NCBI GenBank assembly: GCA_963675365.2
Contig: CAXXVA010000001.1
Coordinates: 372,001-436,000, forward strand
DNA from: CAXXOK01 sp963675365
GTDB lineage: Bacteria; Bacillota; Clostridia; Christensenellales; Aristaeellaceae
Length of the DNA stretch: 64,000 nucleotides
Reading direction: 5' to 3'
Position 1 is the stretch's first letter. Every line of letters starts with the position of its first letter. Shown here in pieces: positions 41,525 to 50,777 of this stretch. Below the pieces are notes generated by a model. That model did not search any database, was not told where the DNA came from, and saw only the letters and a program-made list of their open reading frames with translations. Made by a program: the position numbers and the translations under genes.

Positions 41525-43498
41525 ATGAGCACAGACAATCGCATGGACGAACTGATCCGAAAACTAAACGAAGCAAGCCTTGCGTATTACTCCGGCGGGC
41601 AGGGCACCATGAGCGATGCCGAATGGGACAGGCTGTACGACGAGCTTTCGCGCCTGGAAACAGAAACCGGCGTGCAGCGGGACAACAGCCCCACCCGGCG
41701 CGTCGGCGCGGAACCGCTGAAGTCGTTTCAATCGCACCGGCACTTAAACCGCCTGTGGAGCATGGACAAGGTGCAGAGCAAGGACGCGCTCCGCGCCTGG
41801 CTATCACGCTGCGAAAAGCTGTTTGAACAGCAAAATGAGCTGTTGCCGCCGCTCAGCTACGGCGTGGAGTATAAGCTCGACGGTCTGACGATCAATCTGA
41901 CCTACGAAAACGGTATGCTCACCCAGGCCGCCACGCGCGGCAACGGCGAAGTCGGCGAAGGCGTGCTGCCGCAGGTACGCACCATCCGCGCCGTGCCGCT
42001 AACCATCCCCTATCAGGGGCTGCTCGAGGTGCAGGGCGAGTGCATCATGCGCCTGAGCACGCTGGAAGCCTACAACAAAACCGCCGACGAGCCGTTGAAA
42101 AACGCACGCAACGCCGCCGCGGGCGCGATCCGTAACCTCGACCCATCCGTTACCGCCGCGCGGAAGCTGGACGCGTTCTTCTATCAAGTGGGGACGATCG
42201 AAGACCCGCCGTATACCGATCAGCCGGGCATGATTCAATTTTTAAAAGACAACGGGTTCCCCACCGTACAACTGCAGACCATCGCCGATCCGAACGCGCT
42301 GGAGAGCGCCGTAGATGGGATCGAACGCGAGCGCGAAACGCTTGATTTCCTGATCGACGGCGCGGTGGTCAAGGTACAGGACCTGCGCACACGCGAGCTG
42401 ATGGGCAATACCGACAAATTTCCGCGCTGGGCCGTCGCCTACAAGTTCGCCGCCGAGGAGGATATCGCGACGCTCCTGAGCGTGGACTGGCAACTGGGCC
42501 GCACCGGAAAGCTAACCCCGCTTGCGCGGCTGACGCCTACGGATATCGGCGGCGTAACCGTGCAGAACGCAACCCTCAACAATTACGGCGATATCCTGCG
42601 CAAGAAGCTCGCCGTGGGCTGCAAGGTATGGATACGGCGCTCCAACGACGTGATCCCGGAGATCATGGGCCGCGTGGGCGAGGCCGAAGCAGGCGAGCGG
42701 GAGATTCTGCCGCCGACCCACTGCCCCGCCTGCGGCACGGAGCTGACCGAGCGCGGCGCGCACCTGTTTTGCATGAACCGCAAAAGCTGCAAGCCACAGG
42801 CCGTCGCCCGCCTTGCGCACTTCGCGGGGCGCGACGCTATGGACATCGAAGGCTTTTCCGAAAAAACCGCGGATCTCTTATACGACAAGCTCGGCGCGCG
42901 AGACCCGGCGGACCTGTACGGTCTGACGGTCGAGGCATTGCTTCCCCTGGAAGGATTTAAGCAAAAACGCGCAGAAAACTTAATCAACGCACTCAAGCAA
43001 AGCAAGCACTGCCAGCTGGACCAGTTCCTGTTCGGCCTTGGTATCCCGAACGTCGGCCGGAAAACCGCGCACGACCTTGCCGATACGTTCGGGACGCTGG
43101 ATAAACTCGCCGAGGCCACGGAGGAGCAACTGCTCAATATTCCTGAGGTCGGCGGAGTGGTCGCCGCGAGCATCACGGAGTTTTTCTCCTTTCCCGAAAA
43201 CCGGCAGATGATCGCGCGCCTGCTGGACGCGGGCGTGACCCCGGTCTACGAACGCAGCATCCAGTCCGACGCGCTGATGCTAAAGACCGTGGTGATCACC
43301 GGCACACTTGCGACCATGAGCCGCCAGGAAGCCGAAGCGCTGGTCGCAGCCCACGGCGGACACGCGGCCTCCGCCGTCAGCAAAAAGACCAGTTTCGTGG
43401 TCGCGGGCGACAAGGCGGGCAGCAAGCTTGCCAAAGCGGAGCAGCTCGGCGTCCCCGTGCTGACCGAACAGGAATTCCTGGCAAAGATCGGCGCATAA
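41525..43498 (+). CDS. ligA: NAD-dependent DNA ligase LigA
   Basis: LigA seals nicks using NAD. The 657-residue protein has the Ia domain (YYSGGQGTMSDAEWDRLYDE), adenylation domain with the lysine in GVEYKLDGLTI and EVQGECIM, the OB fold (LTPLARLTPTDIGGVTVQNA), a four-cysteine zinc finger (CPACG and CMNRKSC), helix-hairpin-helix repeats and a C-terminal BRCT domain (about 580-657). The ATG at 41525 follows GGATGGAGGATCC; the upstream in-frame ATG lies before the terminator hairpin and was rejected. Confidence 0.97.
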   Translation: MSTDNRMDELIRKLNEASLAYYSGGQGTMSDAEWDRLYDELSRLETETGVQRDNSPTRRVGAEPLKSFQSHRHLNRLWSMDKVQSKDALRAWLSRCEKLFEQQNELLPPLSYGVEYKLDGLTINLTYENGMLTQAATRGNGEVGEGVLPQVRTIRAVPLTIPYQGLLEVQGECIMRLSTLEAYNKTADEPLKNARNAAAGAIRNLDPSVTAARKLDAFFYQVGTIEDPPYTDQPGMIQFLKDNGFPTVQLQTIADPNALESAVDGIERERETLDFLIDGAVVKVQDLRTRELMGNTDKFPRWAVAYKFAAEEDIATLLSVDWQLGRTGKLTPLARLTPTDIGGVTVQNATLNNYGDILRKKLAVGCKVWIRRSNDVIPEIMGRVGEAEAGEREILPPTHCPACGTELTERGAHLFCMNRKSCKPQAVARLAHFAGRDAMDIEGFSEKTADLLYDKLGARDPADLYGLTVEALLPLEGFKQKRAENLINALKQSKHCQLDQFLFGLGIPNVGRKTAHDLADTFGTLDKLAEATEEQLLNIPEVGGVVAASITEFFSFPENRQMIARLLDAGVTPVYERSIQSDALMLKTVVITGTLATMSRQEAEALVAAHGGHAASAVSKKTSFVVAGDKAGSKLAKAEQLGVPVLTEQEFLAKIGA

Positions 43499-43603
43499 CG
43501 CCTCTGAAATCCCTGATGTGTTTTCATCTTCCTGATTCTGGACATCTTATACAAAGATAAACAAGACGCTCGATGGTTCATGTGCTGTGAAGGAGGGTTC
43601 CGC

Positions 43604-44389
43604 ATGAGTTCCATGACTAAAAGTATCGTCACCAAATTCCTGATTGTCGTCGGGTTTGCCGCTACGGTGGTCGTCAACTTCCTGGCGACGACCGGCAAAA
43701 TCAACGGCCTTAGCACCGCCGCCGTATCCGACGCCAACCCGACGCTGTTCACCCCCATGGGATATACGTTTTCCATCTGGGGTTTCATCTATCTGTTCCT
43801 GTTTGTGTACGTACTGGTACAGCTTTTCTCCGCAGAGCTCGGCAGGGACGAAAGGCTTCGCACAATCGCGTTCTGGTTCATCCTGTCAAGCGCCGCGAAC
43901 GTCGGCTGGATTTTCGCGTGGCAGTACAGCCAGTTCCTGATCACCGTTCTGGTCATGCTGGTGCTGCTGTTCAGCCTGACGCGCATCCTGTCCCTGGTCG
44001 CCGGCTCGGAACGAACCCTGACCAACCTGTTCAGTCTGGAACTACCCTTTGGCCTCTACGCGGGCTGGATCACCGTGGCGACGATTTCCAACATCGCCGT
44101 ACTGTTGCTCCATCTCGGCTGGGACGGCTTTGGGATTCCGTGGTTCATCTGGCTGATCATCGTGCTGCTGCTTGCGACCGCGATCGCCGTCAAAGCGACG
44201 CGCGATACGCTCAACCTCGCCTATCCCGCGGCCGTGCTGTGGGGGCTGATCGGCGTCTTCGTCCGCTATATTCCGGACTTCCGCTTCGACCTCGGATCGG
44301 AAACGATGTGGATCGTCATCGCCATCATCTTGAGTATACTCGCCATCACTGTCCGCTGGATCGACGTCGTGATCCGCAGATTCAAATAA
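43604..44389 (+). CDS. TspO/MBR-like tryptophan-rich membrane protein
   Basis: The 261-residue protein has about seven to eight membrane helices and the pattern PTLFTPMGYTFSIWGFIYLF near residue 45, typical of longer TspO-like proteins of Firmicutes, which are about 100 residues longer than classical TspO. Function in bacteria is uncertain; TspO binds tetrapyrroles in some species. AAGGAGGGTTCCGC precedes the ATG at 43604. It stands alone before a terminator. Confidence 0.75.
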   Translation: MSSMTKSIVTKFLIVVGFAATVVVNFLATTGKINGLSTAAVSDANPTLFTPMGYTFSIWGFIYLFLFVYVLVQLFSAELGRDERLRTIAFWFILSSAANVGWIFAWQYSQFLITVLVMLVLLFSLTRILSLVAGSERTLTNLFSLELPFGLYAGWITVATISNIAVLLLHLGWDGFGIPWFIWLIIVLLLATAIAVKATRDTLNLAYPAAVLWGLIGVFVRYIPDFRFDLGSETMWIVIAIILSILAITVRWIDVVIRRFK

Positions 44390-44400
44390 TCCGTAGCACA

Positions 44401-44439
44401 AAAAGCCCCGCGCCGGTTAAAACGGCGCGGGGCTTTTTT
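44401..44439. terminator. Bidirectional terminator
   Basis: AAAAGCCCCGCGCCG and CGGCGCGGGGCTTTT form a long stem with a 6-nt loop and T and A runs at the ends. It lies between the convergent TspO-like and chagasin-like genes. Confidence 0.88.
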
Positions 44440-44444
44440 GATGA

Positions 44445-45161
44445 TCAGGGAACGTACATGCTGTAATCGCCGTCCAGACCCATCAGATCCACGGTCAGAT
44501 CGGCGTTGATCACGTACGTCAGCTTCAGTTCCGATTCGGGCGTGCCGTCCGCATCGGAGCCGCGCACATAGCGGAAGGTAATGGAAGCCGTTCCCGGCGT
44601 CACGCCCTGAAATACCCAGGTATGCACGCCGCCCGCACCAAGCGCGCCGTCGGCCGTTTCATCCGCCTCGTAGACGTCCCTGACGGAAGACAGCATGCCC
44701 TGCGGCTCGACGGCAACCGTCCAGCTATAGCCTGTGGTCGGATTATCCATCAGGCGAATGGTCACCGTGCCGGTCATATACTGCTCGGGCATGCCGGTGG
44801 TGGATACCAACTGCAGGGTTCCCGCGGCGTCCGAGGAAAAGGTGTACGTGACGTCCGGCTCGGGCAGCGTTTCCTCCCACGCCCAGGCATAGTAAAAGCT
44901 CACGGTCGCCTCTCCGGCTTTGAGGCCGCTGACGACCCAGCGGTGGGTTCCGGGAGCGCCAACCAGATCGTCTGACGCCTCGGGGGCTTTGTAGCCGCCG
45001 TCGGTCACGGACAGCACCGCCTCGTCCGAGACGGTATAGTGCCACATATACCCTGTGGTCTGGTTCTCCGAATAGGATACGGTGTAATCCGACGCGGCCG
45101 CCGATGCCGCGCCCAGGAGCAGCGCGGCGCAGACCAGCAGGCAAAGCAATGCTTTTTTCAT
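44445..45161 (-). CDS. Secreted protein with two chagasin-type (I42) protease inhibitor domains
   Basis: After a signal peptide (MKKALLCLLVCAALLLGAAS) come two inhibitor-like repeats. The first has ENQTTGYMWHY, GAPGTHRW and FYYAWAWEE; the second has NPTTGYSWTV, GAGGVHTW and FRYVRGSD. These are the three loops (NPTTGY, GxGG, RPW-like) by which chagasin-family proteins block papain-like cysteine proteases. The second copy is closer to consensus. Most chagasins have a single domain of about 110 residues; 238 here fits two. It lies 22 nt after recX and probably ends that operon. Confidence 0.8.
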   Translation of the reverse strand: MKKALLCLLVCAALLLGAASAAASDYTVSYSENQTTGYMWHYTVSDEAVLSVTDGGYKAPEASDDLVGAPGTHRWVVSGLKAGEATVSFYYAWAWEETLPEPDVTYTFSSDAAGTLQLVSTTGMPEQYMTGTVTIRLMDNPTTGYSWTVAVEPQGMLSSVRDVYEADETADGALGAGGVHTWVFQGVTPGTASITFRYVRGSDADGTPESELKLTYVINADLTVDLMGLDGDYSMYVP

Positions 45162-45183
45162 CTTATATCCTCCGTATGGTCGG

Positions 45184-45810
45184 TCAGTCCGTATTGTCCA
45201 TCACCCGGGAGAGCGCCCGCCGCGCCTCGCCGTAGGAATAGCCCCTGCGCTGCATGGCCTGGATAGTTTTGCGCTGCGCGTCCGCGGGTGGCGCGCTTTG
45301 GTAGCGCCGAAGCAGCTTCCGCGCCAGCGCATCGGCGCTATCTAATTGTTTTTCGGGTTCCAGTTCGTTCACGGCCCGCTCGGCCAGCGCGGCGTCCACG
45401 CCCTTTTGCCGAAGCTCGTACAGGATGCGCGCCTTGCCGATCTGCCGCAACGTCCGCTCCCGCGCCCACTGCATGGCGAACGCTTCGTCGCTGAGCAGCC
45501 CGTTTGTCGTCAGTTTGGTGATTACCATCTCCACGGTATCGGACAGATAACAGGCGTCCGTCAGCCGTTTTTCGATCTCGGAAACGCTTCTGGCGCGCAC
45601 CGCGAGCAGGCGAACCGCGCGGTTCAATGCGTCGGGGTATTGCTTTAAAAGAAGTTCATGCTTCCATTCCTTGAGGTTGACCGCGTCTCCTTCCAGGAGA
45701 CCCAGGTTTTTACAATCTTTATTGCGCAGGCAGAGCGTTTCTTCGTTGTTCACGGTCACACGGACGCCGTAACGCAGTTCCCGAATGCCGGTGATACGGT
45801 CGTCGTTCAT
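45184..45810 (-). CDS. recX: Regulatory protein RecX
   Basis: RecX binds and inhibits RecA filaments. The 208-residue protein has the tandem three-helix repeats: ALNRAVRLLAVRARSVSEIE, LTTNGLLSDEAFAMQWARER, KARILYELRQKGVD, and a third repeat at the C terminus (TIQAMQRRGYSYGEARRAL). An N-terminal segment with VTVNNEETLCLRNKDC is usual in Firmicutes. It overlaps the upstream serine hydrolase gene by 4 bp. recA is not in the window. Confidence 0.9.
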   Translation of the reverse strand: MNDDRITGIRELRYGVRVTVNNEETLCLRNKDCKNLGLLEGDAVNLKEWKHELLLKQYPDALNRAVRLLAVRARSVSEIEKRLTDACYLSDTVEMVITKLTTNGLLSDEAFAMQWARERTLRQIGKARILYELRQKGVDAALAERAVNELEPEKQLDSADALARKLLRRYQSAPPADAQRKTIQAMQRRGYSYGEARRALSRVMDNTD

Positions 45811-46967
45811 GGCAGCAGCACCCGGATCAGGTCGCGGTTTAGCAGACTCAGACGGCCGATGCGCTGTTCGCTCGCGCCGCTGTTGAAGGAGACGAAGCCG
45901 TTGCCTTTGTCGTCGAAAAAAAAGCCGTTCACCGCGCCGTAGGCAAAGCCCTGGTGCCCGTGCAGCGCGCGGCTGGATACGTCCCCATCCTCCAGTAAAA
46001 ACATCCCCATGCCGTGGCGTATACTTGGCCAGTGTTCCTTTCCGCCGCCGACGGGCGTTAACAGCTCGTGAAGCGATTTTGCATCCAGAAATCCTTTGCC
46101 TCCGCGCATCACGAGCAGGCAGAGCTTCGCCATGTCCGCCGCCGTAATAAAGAGGTTGCCCGACATCAGCAGAAAATGCCTTTGCGGGTCGGGCGCAAGA
46201 ATAGGCGATGCCGCTTTGCGGCGCGCCGCAGCACTGAAAGCCGCGGTAGGCTCCGGCGGGAGTACGCGGTAGCTATCGGCCAAGCGGTTTGCCTCCGCTT
46301 TGGTGATATCGAAGGTCGCCGTAACGCCGAGCGGCCGGAACAGTTCTGTTTGCATCAGCTCTTCTATGGAAACCTGAAACCGGTGCTCCAGCAGGCTGCC
46401 GATCAATCCCGCGCCGAAGTTGGAATACCGGAAGCGCTCATAGGGTTTCGTGTCCGCAAAGCTCAAGCTATCGCCCAGCAGCGTGTCCACGGGAATATCT
46501 TCCTGAAACGAGCGGAAATATTCTGGCGAGTCCACAAATCCCGCGCTGTGGCTAAGCAGCGCCCCAAGCGGGATGGGCGTATCGGGGACGTGCGGATTGC
46601 GGATTTCCGTGTGCCAAAAAGATGATATATCTTCTTCCACATTGAGCTTCCCGAGCGTTTGCAGGCGAAATACTAAAAGCGCGCAGACCGCTTTGGCGAT
46701 CGACGCCGTGCGGAACACCGCGTCCGACCGCACCGGCGTGCGCGGCCCAAGGGACGCGTTCCCGGCATAATACAATCCCGCCGCCTGCCCGTCCCGGAGC
46801 ACCTGCACACAGCCGCCGACCACACGATGGGTTCGCAGGACGGCTTCCACCGCTGTCTTCGTATCGGAATCCCCGCCGTCCGCCTGCACGTGTTTCCAAT
46901 GGCAGCGCCTGCCCAGCAGCGGCAGCGCGGCGGCATACAGCCTGTTTTTACGCGCTGTGACCGGCAT
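45807..46967 (-). CDS. Serine hydrolase, beta-lactamase/penicillin-binding-protein class C family
   Basis: The 386-residue protein has the SxxK motif in FRTASIAKAV (about residue 90), YSN in RYSNFGAG and a C-terminal HGHQGFAYG equivalent of the KTG/HxG box. Such proteins act as esterases, peptidases or beta-lactamases. No signal peptide is visible, so it may be cytoplasmic or the start may be wrong; the ATG at 46967 overlaps lgt by 20 bp. Substrate unknown. Confidence 0.8.
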   Translation of the reverse strand: MPVTARKNRLYAAALPLLGRRCHWKHVQADGGDSDTKTAVEAVLRTHRVVGGCVQVLRDGQAAGLYYAGNASLGPRTPVRSDAVFRTASIAKAVCALLVFRLQTLGKLNVEEDISSFWHTEIRNPHVPDTPIPLGALLSHSAGFVDSPEYFRSFQEDIPVDTLLGDSLSFADTKPYERFRYSNFGAGLIGSLLEHRFQVSIEELMQTELFRPLGVTATFDITKAEANRLADSYRVLPPEPTAAFSAAARRKAASPILAPDPQRHFLLMSGNLFITAADMAKLCLLVMRGGKGFLDAKSLHELLTPVGGGKEHWPSIRHGMGMFLLEDGDVSSRALHGHQGFAYGAVNGFFFDDKGNGFVSFNSGASEQRIGRLSLLNRDLIRVLLP

Positions 46968-48036
46968 CTAGCGCCTCCGTTTTCAGTCTGCGGTAGGGCC
47001 ACAGCAGGTAAACAGCGACCGAGATCCCCGCATAAAAGAAGTACGGCGACTGCCAAAGCCATTGCCCGCCGAAGATCCAAAGCATCAGGTAGACGATCAG
47101 ATCCGCGCCTGTCCATGCAAGCGCCGCGCGGTTTTCCTTGCCCTCAAACAGCAACAGCCCGCCGATGGCGGCAACGTACAGCGCGAGCGTCACGATCACG
47201 CCAAAGAGGCTTCCGGCCAGCAGCGGGCGCAGGAACGCAAGCACGCAAACGGGCAGATACGCAAAAAACGTTTTGCCTTTTTCGCTTCGGTACAGCCGGA
47301 CCATGAACACAGCCGCCACCGCGACGCACAACAGCAAGCTGAGCATCTGGCTTGCGCGCATGCCCAGCACGTACAAGCTGTCGGTGCGCAGCTGCTCGAT
47401 TAAAAACCGGCCGCAGCCGTACAGCACCAGATACCATAAAAACATGTCCCCGCGTTTTTTCATGCGCTTGCGGGTCAGCCACAGCACGGCAAACACCAGG
47501 AGATTCCACATCGATTCATAAAAAAACGTCGCCACGTGCCAGACCTCCGCCCCGTCCTCGCTGATCAGCACCCCGGCGGGGAAAAACTGCCAGAACGTAT
47601 TGGTGATCGCCGGGCCGAAGGCCTCGCGGTTGAAATAGTTCCCCCAGCGGCCAAGGGCCTGCGCCAGAATCAGCCCCGGCGCGACGATATCCACAAGCGA
47701 CGCTATGGAGATCTTCTTCACCCGGCTGTATATGTATACGGCCAGCAGGCCGCCGATTACCGCGCCGTAAATCGCCACGCCGCCGTTCCAGATATAGAAA
47801 ACGGAAACGGGATCGGACGCGAATTCGTCCAGCTTCATCAGCACGTAATAAATGCGCGAACCGATAATCCCGGCGGGCACCGCCACCAGCACGACGTCCA
47901 GCATCGTATCCTTTGGAAGCCCAAGGCGTTTCGCCTCGCGCGTACCCAGGAAATACGCAAGCAGGATGCCCGTCATGATCAACACGCTGTACCAGGTGAT
48001 ACTCCCGACAATAAACCGGCTGTACGGTATCGCCAC
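46948..48036 (-). CDS. lgt: Prolipoprotein diacylglyceryl transferase with extended C terminus
   Basis: Lgt moves diacylglycerol from phosphatidylglycerol onto the lipobox cysteine of prolipoproteins. The signature ALGRWGNYFNREAFG (about residue 132) and the conserved IWNGGVAIYGAVIGG and CGRFLIEQLRTDS are present. I chose the GTG at 48036 after GGGAGGCGG. With 362 residues it is about 80-100 longer than usual: after the core, further membrane helices follow (LPVCVLAFLRPLLAGSLFGV, LALYVAAIGGLLLF, LIVYLMLWIFGG). The window also encodes several lipoproteins, its substrates. Confidence 0.93.
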   Translation of the reverse strand: MAIPYSRFIVGSITWYSVLIMTGILLAYFLGTREAKRLGLPKDTMLDVVLVAVPAGIIGSRIYYVLMKLDEFASDPVSVFYIWNGGVAIYGAVIGGLLAVYIYSRVKKISIASLVDIVAPGLILAQALGRWGNYFNREAFGPAITNTFWQFFPAGVLISEDGAEVWHVATFFYESMWNLLVFAVLWLTRKRMKKRGDMFLWYLVLYGCGRFLIEQLRTDSLYVLGMRASQMLSLLLCVAVAAVFMVRLYRSEKGKTFFAYLPVCVLAFLRPLLAGSLFGVIVTLALYVAAIGGLLLFEGKENRAALAWTGADLIVYLMLWIFGGQWLWQSPYFFYAGISVAVYLLWPYRRLKTEALDAGHSA

Positions 48037-48142
48037 GAAACCGCCTCCCTTTTTTATGATTATACCACACGCCCGCTGCCCATTGCCCCGCATTTTGAAA
48101 CATGATAAAATGGCATGTATCGACACTACGGAGGAAATACCG

Positions 48143-49330
48143 ATGGATTACAGAGCCGAATCCCTGAAAAAGCATTACGAATGGCGGGGCAAGCTGGATA
48201 TTACGCCGCGCGTTCCGGTGGAAACCCGGGACGATCTTTCGCTGGCGTATACGCCGGGCGTGGCCGAACCCTGCCTTGAGATTGAAAAGGATATCGACAA
48301 AAGCTTCGCGCTGACCGGCCGCGGCAATTTGGTAGCCGTGATCACCGACGGCTCTGCGGTGCTCGGGCTTGGCAACATCGGCCCCGAGGCCGGTATGCCC
48401 GTGATGGAAGGCAAGTGCGTGCTGTTCAAGGCGTTCGGCGGCGTGGACAGCATTCCCCTGTGCATCAAATCAAACGACGTGGACGAGATCGTCCGCACGG
48501 TATACCTGCTGTCGGGCAGCTTCGGCGGCATCAATCTGGAGGATATCTCCGCGCCGCGCTGCTTTGAAATCGAACGCAGGCTGCAGGAATTATGCGATAT
48601 CCCCGTCTTCCACGACGACCAGCACGGCACCGCCGTCGTAGCCTGCGCGGCGCTTATCAACGCGCTGAAAGTCGTCGGCAAGAAGATGGAAGACGTCCGC
48701 TGTGTTATCAACGGCGCGGGTGCAGCCGGTATCTCCGTGGCGAAATTATTCATCAAGCTGGGTGTCGGCGAGATTATCCTAGTCGACCGCCTGGGTGTGA
48801 TCTATGACGGACAGGAAGGCATCAATCCCGCGCAGCAGGAAATGGCGAAGGTCACCAATCCGCGGGGAATACGGGGTGCGCTTGCAGACGTGATGAAGAA
48901 TGCGGATGTGTTCATCGGCGTATCGGCGCCAGGCGTCGTATCCGCCGATATGGTGCGTTCCATGGCGAAAGACCCCATCGTATTTCCGATGGCCAATCCC
49001 TCCCCCGAGATCGACCCGCAGGAAGCCCTTGCCGCGGGCGCGGCGGTGGTGGGCACGGGCCGCAGCGATTTTGACAACCAGATCAATAACGTGCTGGCGT
49101 TCCCGGGCATCCTGCGCGGCGCGCTGGATACCCGCGCCAAGTGCATCAACGACGAAATGAAGCTCGCCGCGGCCTACGCAATCGCCTCCCTGGTGACGGA
49201 CGAAGACCGCAAACCCGGCTACATCATCCCCTTCGCGTTTGACAAGCGCGTGGGCCAGGCCGTCGGCCGCGCGGTGGCGGACGCGGCGGTGCAAAGCGGC
49301 GTCGCAAGGATCATACCGGACCAGAACTGA
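48143..49330 (+). CDS. NAD(P)-dependent malic enzyme
   Basis: Malic enzyme decarboxylates malate to pyruvate. The 395-residue protein is the short bacterial type: RVPVETRDDLSLAYTPGVAE, VTDGSAVLGLGNIGPEAG-like segment with ITDGSAVLGLG, FHDDQHGTAVV for metal binding, VINGAGAAGISVAKL for nucleotide, and VFPMANPSPEI and GRSDFDNQINNVLAFPG. Cofactor preference cannot be told. The ATG at 48143 follows GGAGGAAATACC; upstream in-frame codons overlap the lgt start region and were rejected. Confidence 0.94.
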   Translation: MDYRAESLKKHYEWRGKLDITPRVPVETRDDLSLAYTPGVAEPCLEIEKDIDKSFALTGRGNLVAVITDGSAVLGLGNIGPEAGMPVMEGKCVLFKAFGGVDSIPLCIKSNDVDEIVRTVYLLSGSFGGINLEDISAPRCFEIERRLQELCDIPVFHDDQHGTAVVACAALINALKVVGKKMEDVRCVINGAGAAGISVAKLFIKLGVGEIILVDRLGVIYDGQEGINPAQQEMAKVTNPRGIRGALADVMKNADVFIGVSAPGVVSADMVRSMAKDPIVFPMANPSPEIDPQEALAAGAAVVGTGRSDFDNQINNVLAFPGILRGALDTRAKCINDEMKLAAAYAIASLVTDEDRKPGYIIPFAFDKRVGQAVGRAVADAAVQSGVARIIPDQN

Positions 49331-49370
49331 CCTCATTGAGAACCTACGGTTTACGCATTTCGGAGGCGCA

Positions 49371-50777
49371 ATGGCCCAGCAGAACACGACTGAAAACAAG
49401 CTCAGACGCATGACGGAGACCCCCATCCCCAAGCTTTTGTTCTCCCTTGCCGTCCCCACCATCATCAGCATGCTGATCTCGGCTTTTTACAACATGGCCG
49501 ATACCTATTTTATCGGCAGGCTCGGTTTGGCAAGCGCAACCGCCGGGGTGGGCGTCTGCTTCCCGATGATGGCCGTTTTACAGGCGGTCGGCTTCATGTT
49601 CGGGCAGGGCTCGGGCAATTACATCGCCCGGGCGCTTGGCTCACGGCGGCAAAAGGAAGCCGAGGAAATGGCGTCGACCGGTTTCTTTTCCGCCGTTATA
49701 AGCGGCGCGGTGATGATGGCGCTGGGGCTATTGTTCCTGCCGCAATTGGTGGTGCTGCTCGGCTCGACCGAGACCATCGCCCCCTATGCCGTCCAGTACG
49801 CGCGCAATATCCTGATCGCAAGCCCGTGGCTGGTCGGGAGCATTGTGTTAAATAACCAGTTGCGCTTGCAGGGCAACGCTGTTTTTGCTATGGTAGGAAT
49901 GACCTCCGGTGCGATCATCAACATTGCGCTGGATCCGCTGTTCATCTTCACGCTGGGCCTGGGCGTAGGCGGCGCGTCGATGGCGACGATGGTCAGCCAG
50001 TTGATCGCCTTTGTGCTTTTGTTCCTGGGCACGCACCGCGGCGACACCCTGCGCATCCACTTCAAACGCTTCGCCCCAACGATGCGCAACTTCAGGGGCA
50101 TCCTGCGCGGCGGTATCCCGGCGCTGATCCGCCAGAGCATCGCAAGCGTATCCATGATCCTGCTCAACACCGTCGCAGGGAGAATGGGCGACAGCGTGGT
50201 CGCCGCGCTGTCCATCGTTTTCCGCATCACGATGTTCGTACTCATGATCGTGATCGGCCTTGGACAGGGGTTTCAGCCGATCTGCGGTTTCAACTACGGT
50301 TCCGGGCGTTACGACCGCGTACGGGAGGCCTACTGGTTTACGGTAAAGATCTCGTTTGCCATGCTGCTGGTGGGAGCGGTATTCGCATTTGTGTTCGCGC
50401 CGGAGCTTGTAAACCTGTTTTTGAAAGGACATCCCGAGGTCACCGAAATCGGCAGCCTGGCGCTGAGGTTTCAGTCCTTCACGTATCCGACGTTTTCTAT
50501 TTTTATGATGAACAGCATGATGCTGCAAACCATCGGGCACACGCGCAACGCATCCATCATAGCCGTATCCAGGCAGGGGCTGTTCCTGCTTCCGGCGATC
50601 CTGATTCTTCCGCATTTCTTCGGGCTTCTTGGACTGCAGTTGGCGCAGCCCGTCGCGGATTTCAGCGCGATGCTTTTAAGCGTTCCGCTTGGCCTGAAAG
50701 CACTCAACGGATTTAAACGAGAGGAGGCGCGGCTCGCCGCCCAAAGCGAAGCCGCACACGAAAATGTCCAGGTATGA
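49371..50777 (+). CDS. MATE-family efflux transporter
   Basis: The 468-residue membrane protein has twelve predicted helices and the typical start TPIPKLLFSLAVPTIISMLI and SAFYNMADTYFIGRLG, with the second-half repeat GGIPALIRQSIASVSMILLN and GLGQGFQPICGFNYG. MATE proteins export cationic drugs or metabolites using sodium or protons. The ATG at 49371 has CGGAGGC upstream. It overlaps the HAD phosphatase gene by 14 bp, so they are probably co-translated. Confidence 0.92.
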   Translation: MAQQNTTENKLRRMTETPIPKLLFSLAVPTIISMLISAFYNMADTYFIGRLGLASATAGVGVCFPMMAVLQAVGFMFGQGSGNYIARALGSRRQKEAEEMASTGFFSAVISGAVMMALGLLFLPQLVVLLGSTETIAPYAVQYARNILIASPWLVGSIVLNNQLRLQGNAVFAMVGMTSGAIINIALDPLFIFTLGLGVGGASMATMVSQLIAFVLLFLGTHRGDTLRIHFKRFAPTMRNFRGILRGGIPALIRQSIASVSMILLNTVAGRMGDSVVAALSIVFRITMFVLMIVIGLGQGFQPICGFNYGSGRYDRVREAYWFTVKISFAMLLVGAVFAFVFAPELVNLFLKGHPEVTEIGSLALRFQSFTYPTFSIFMMNSMMLQTIGHTRNASIIAVSRQGLFLLPAILILPHFFGLLGLQLAQPVADFSAMLLSVPLGLKALNGFKREEARLAAQSEAAHENVQV

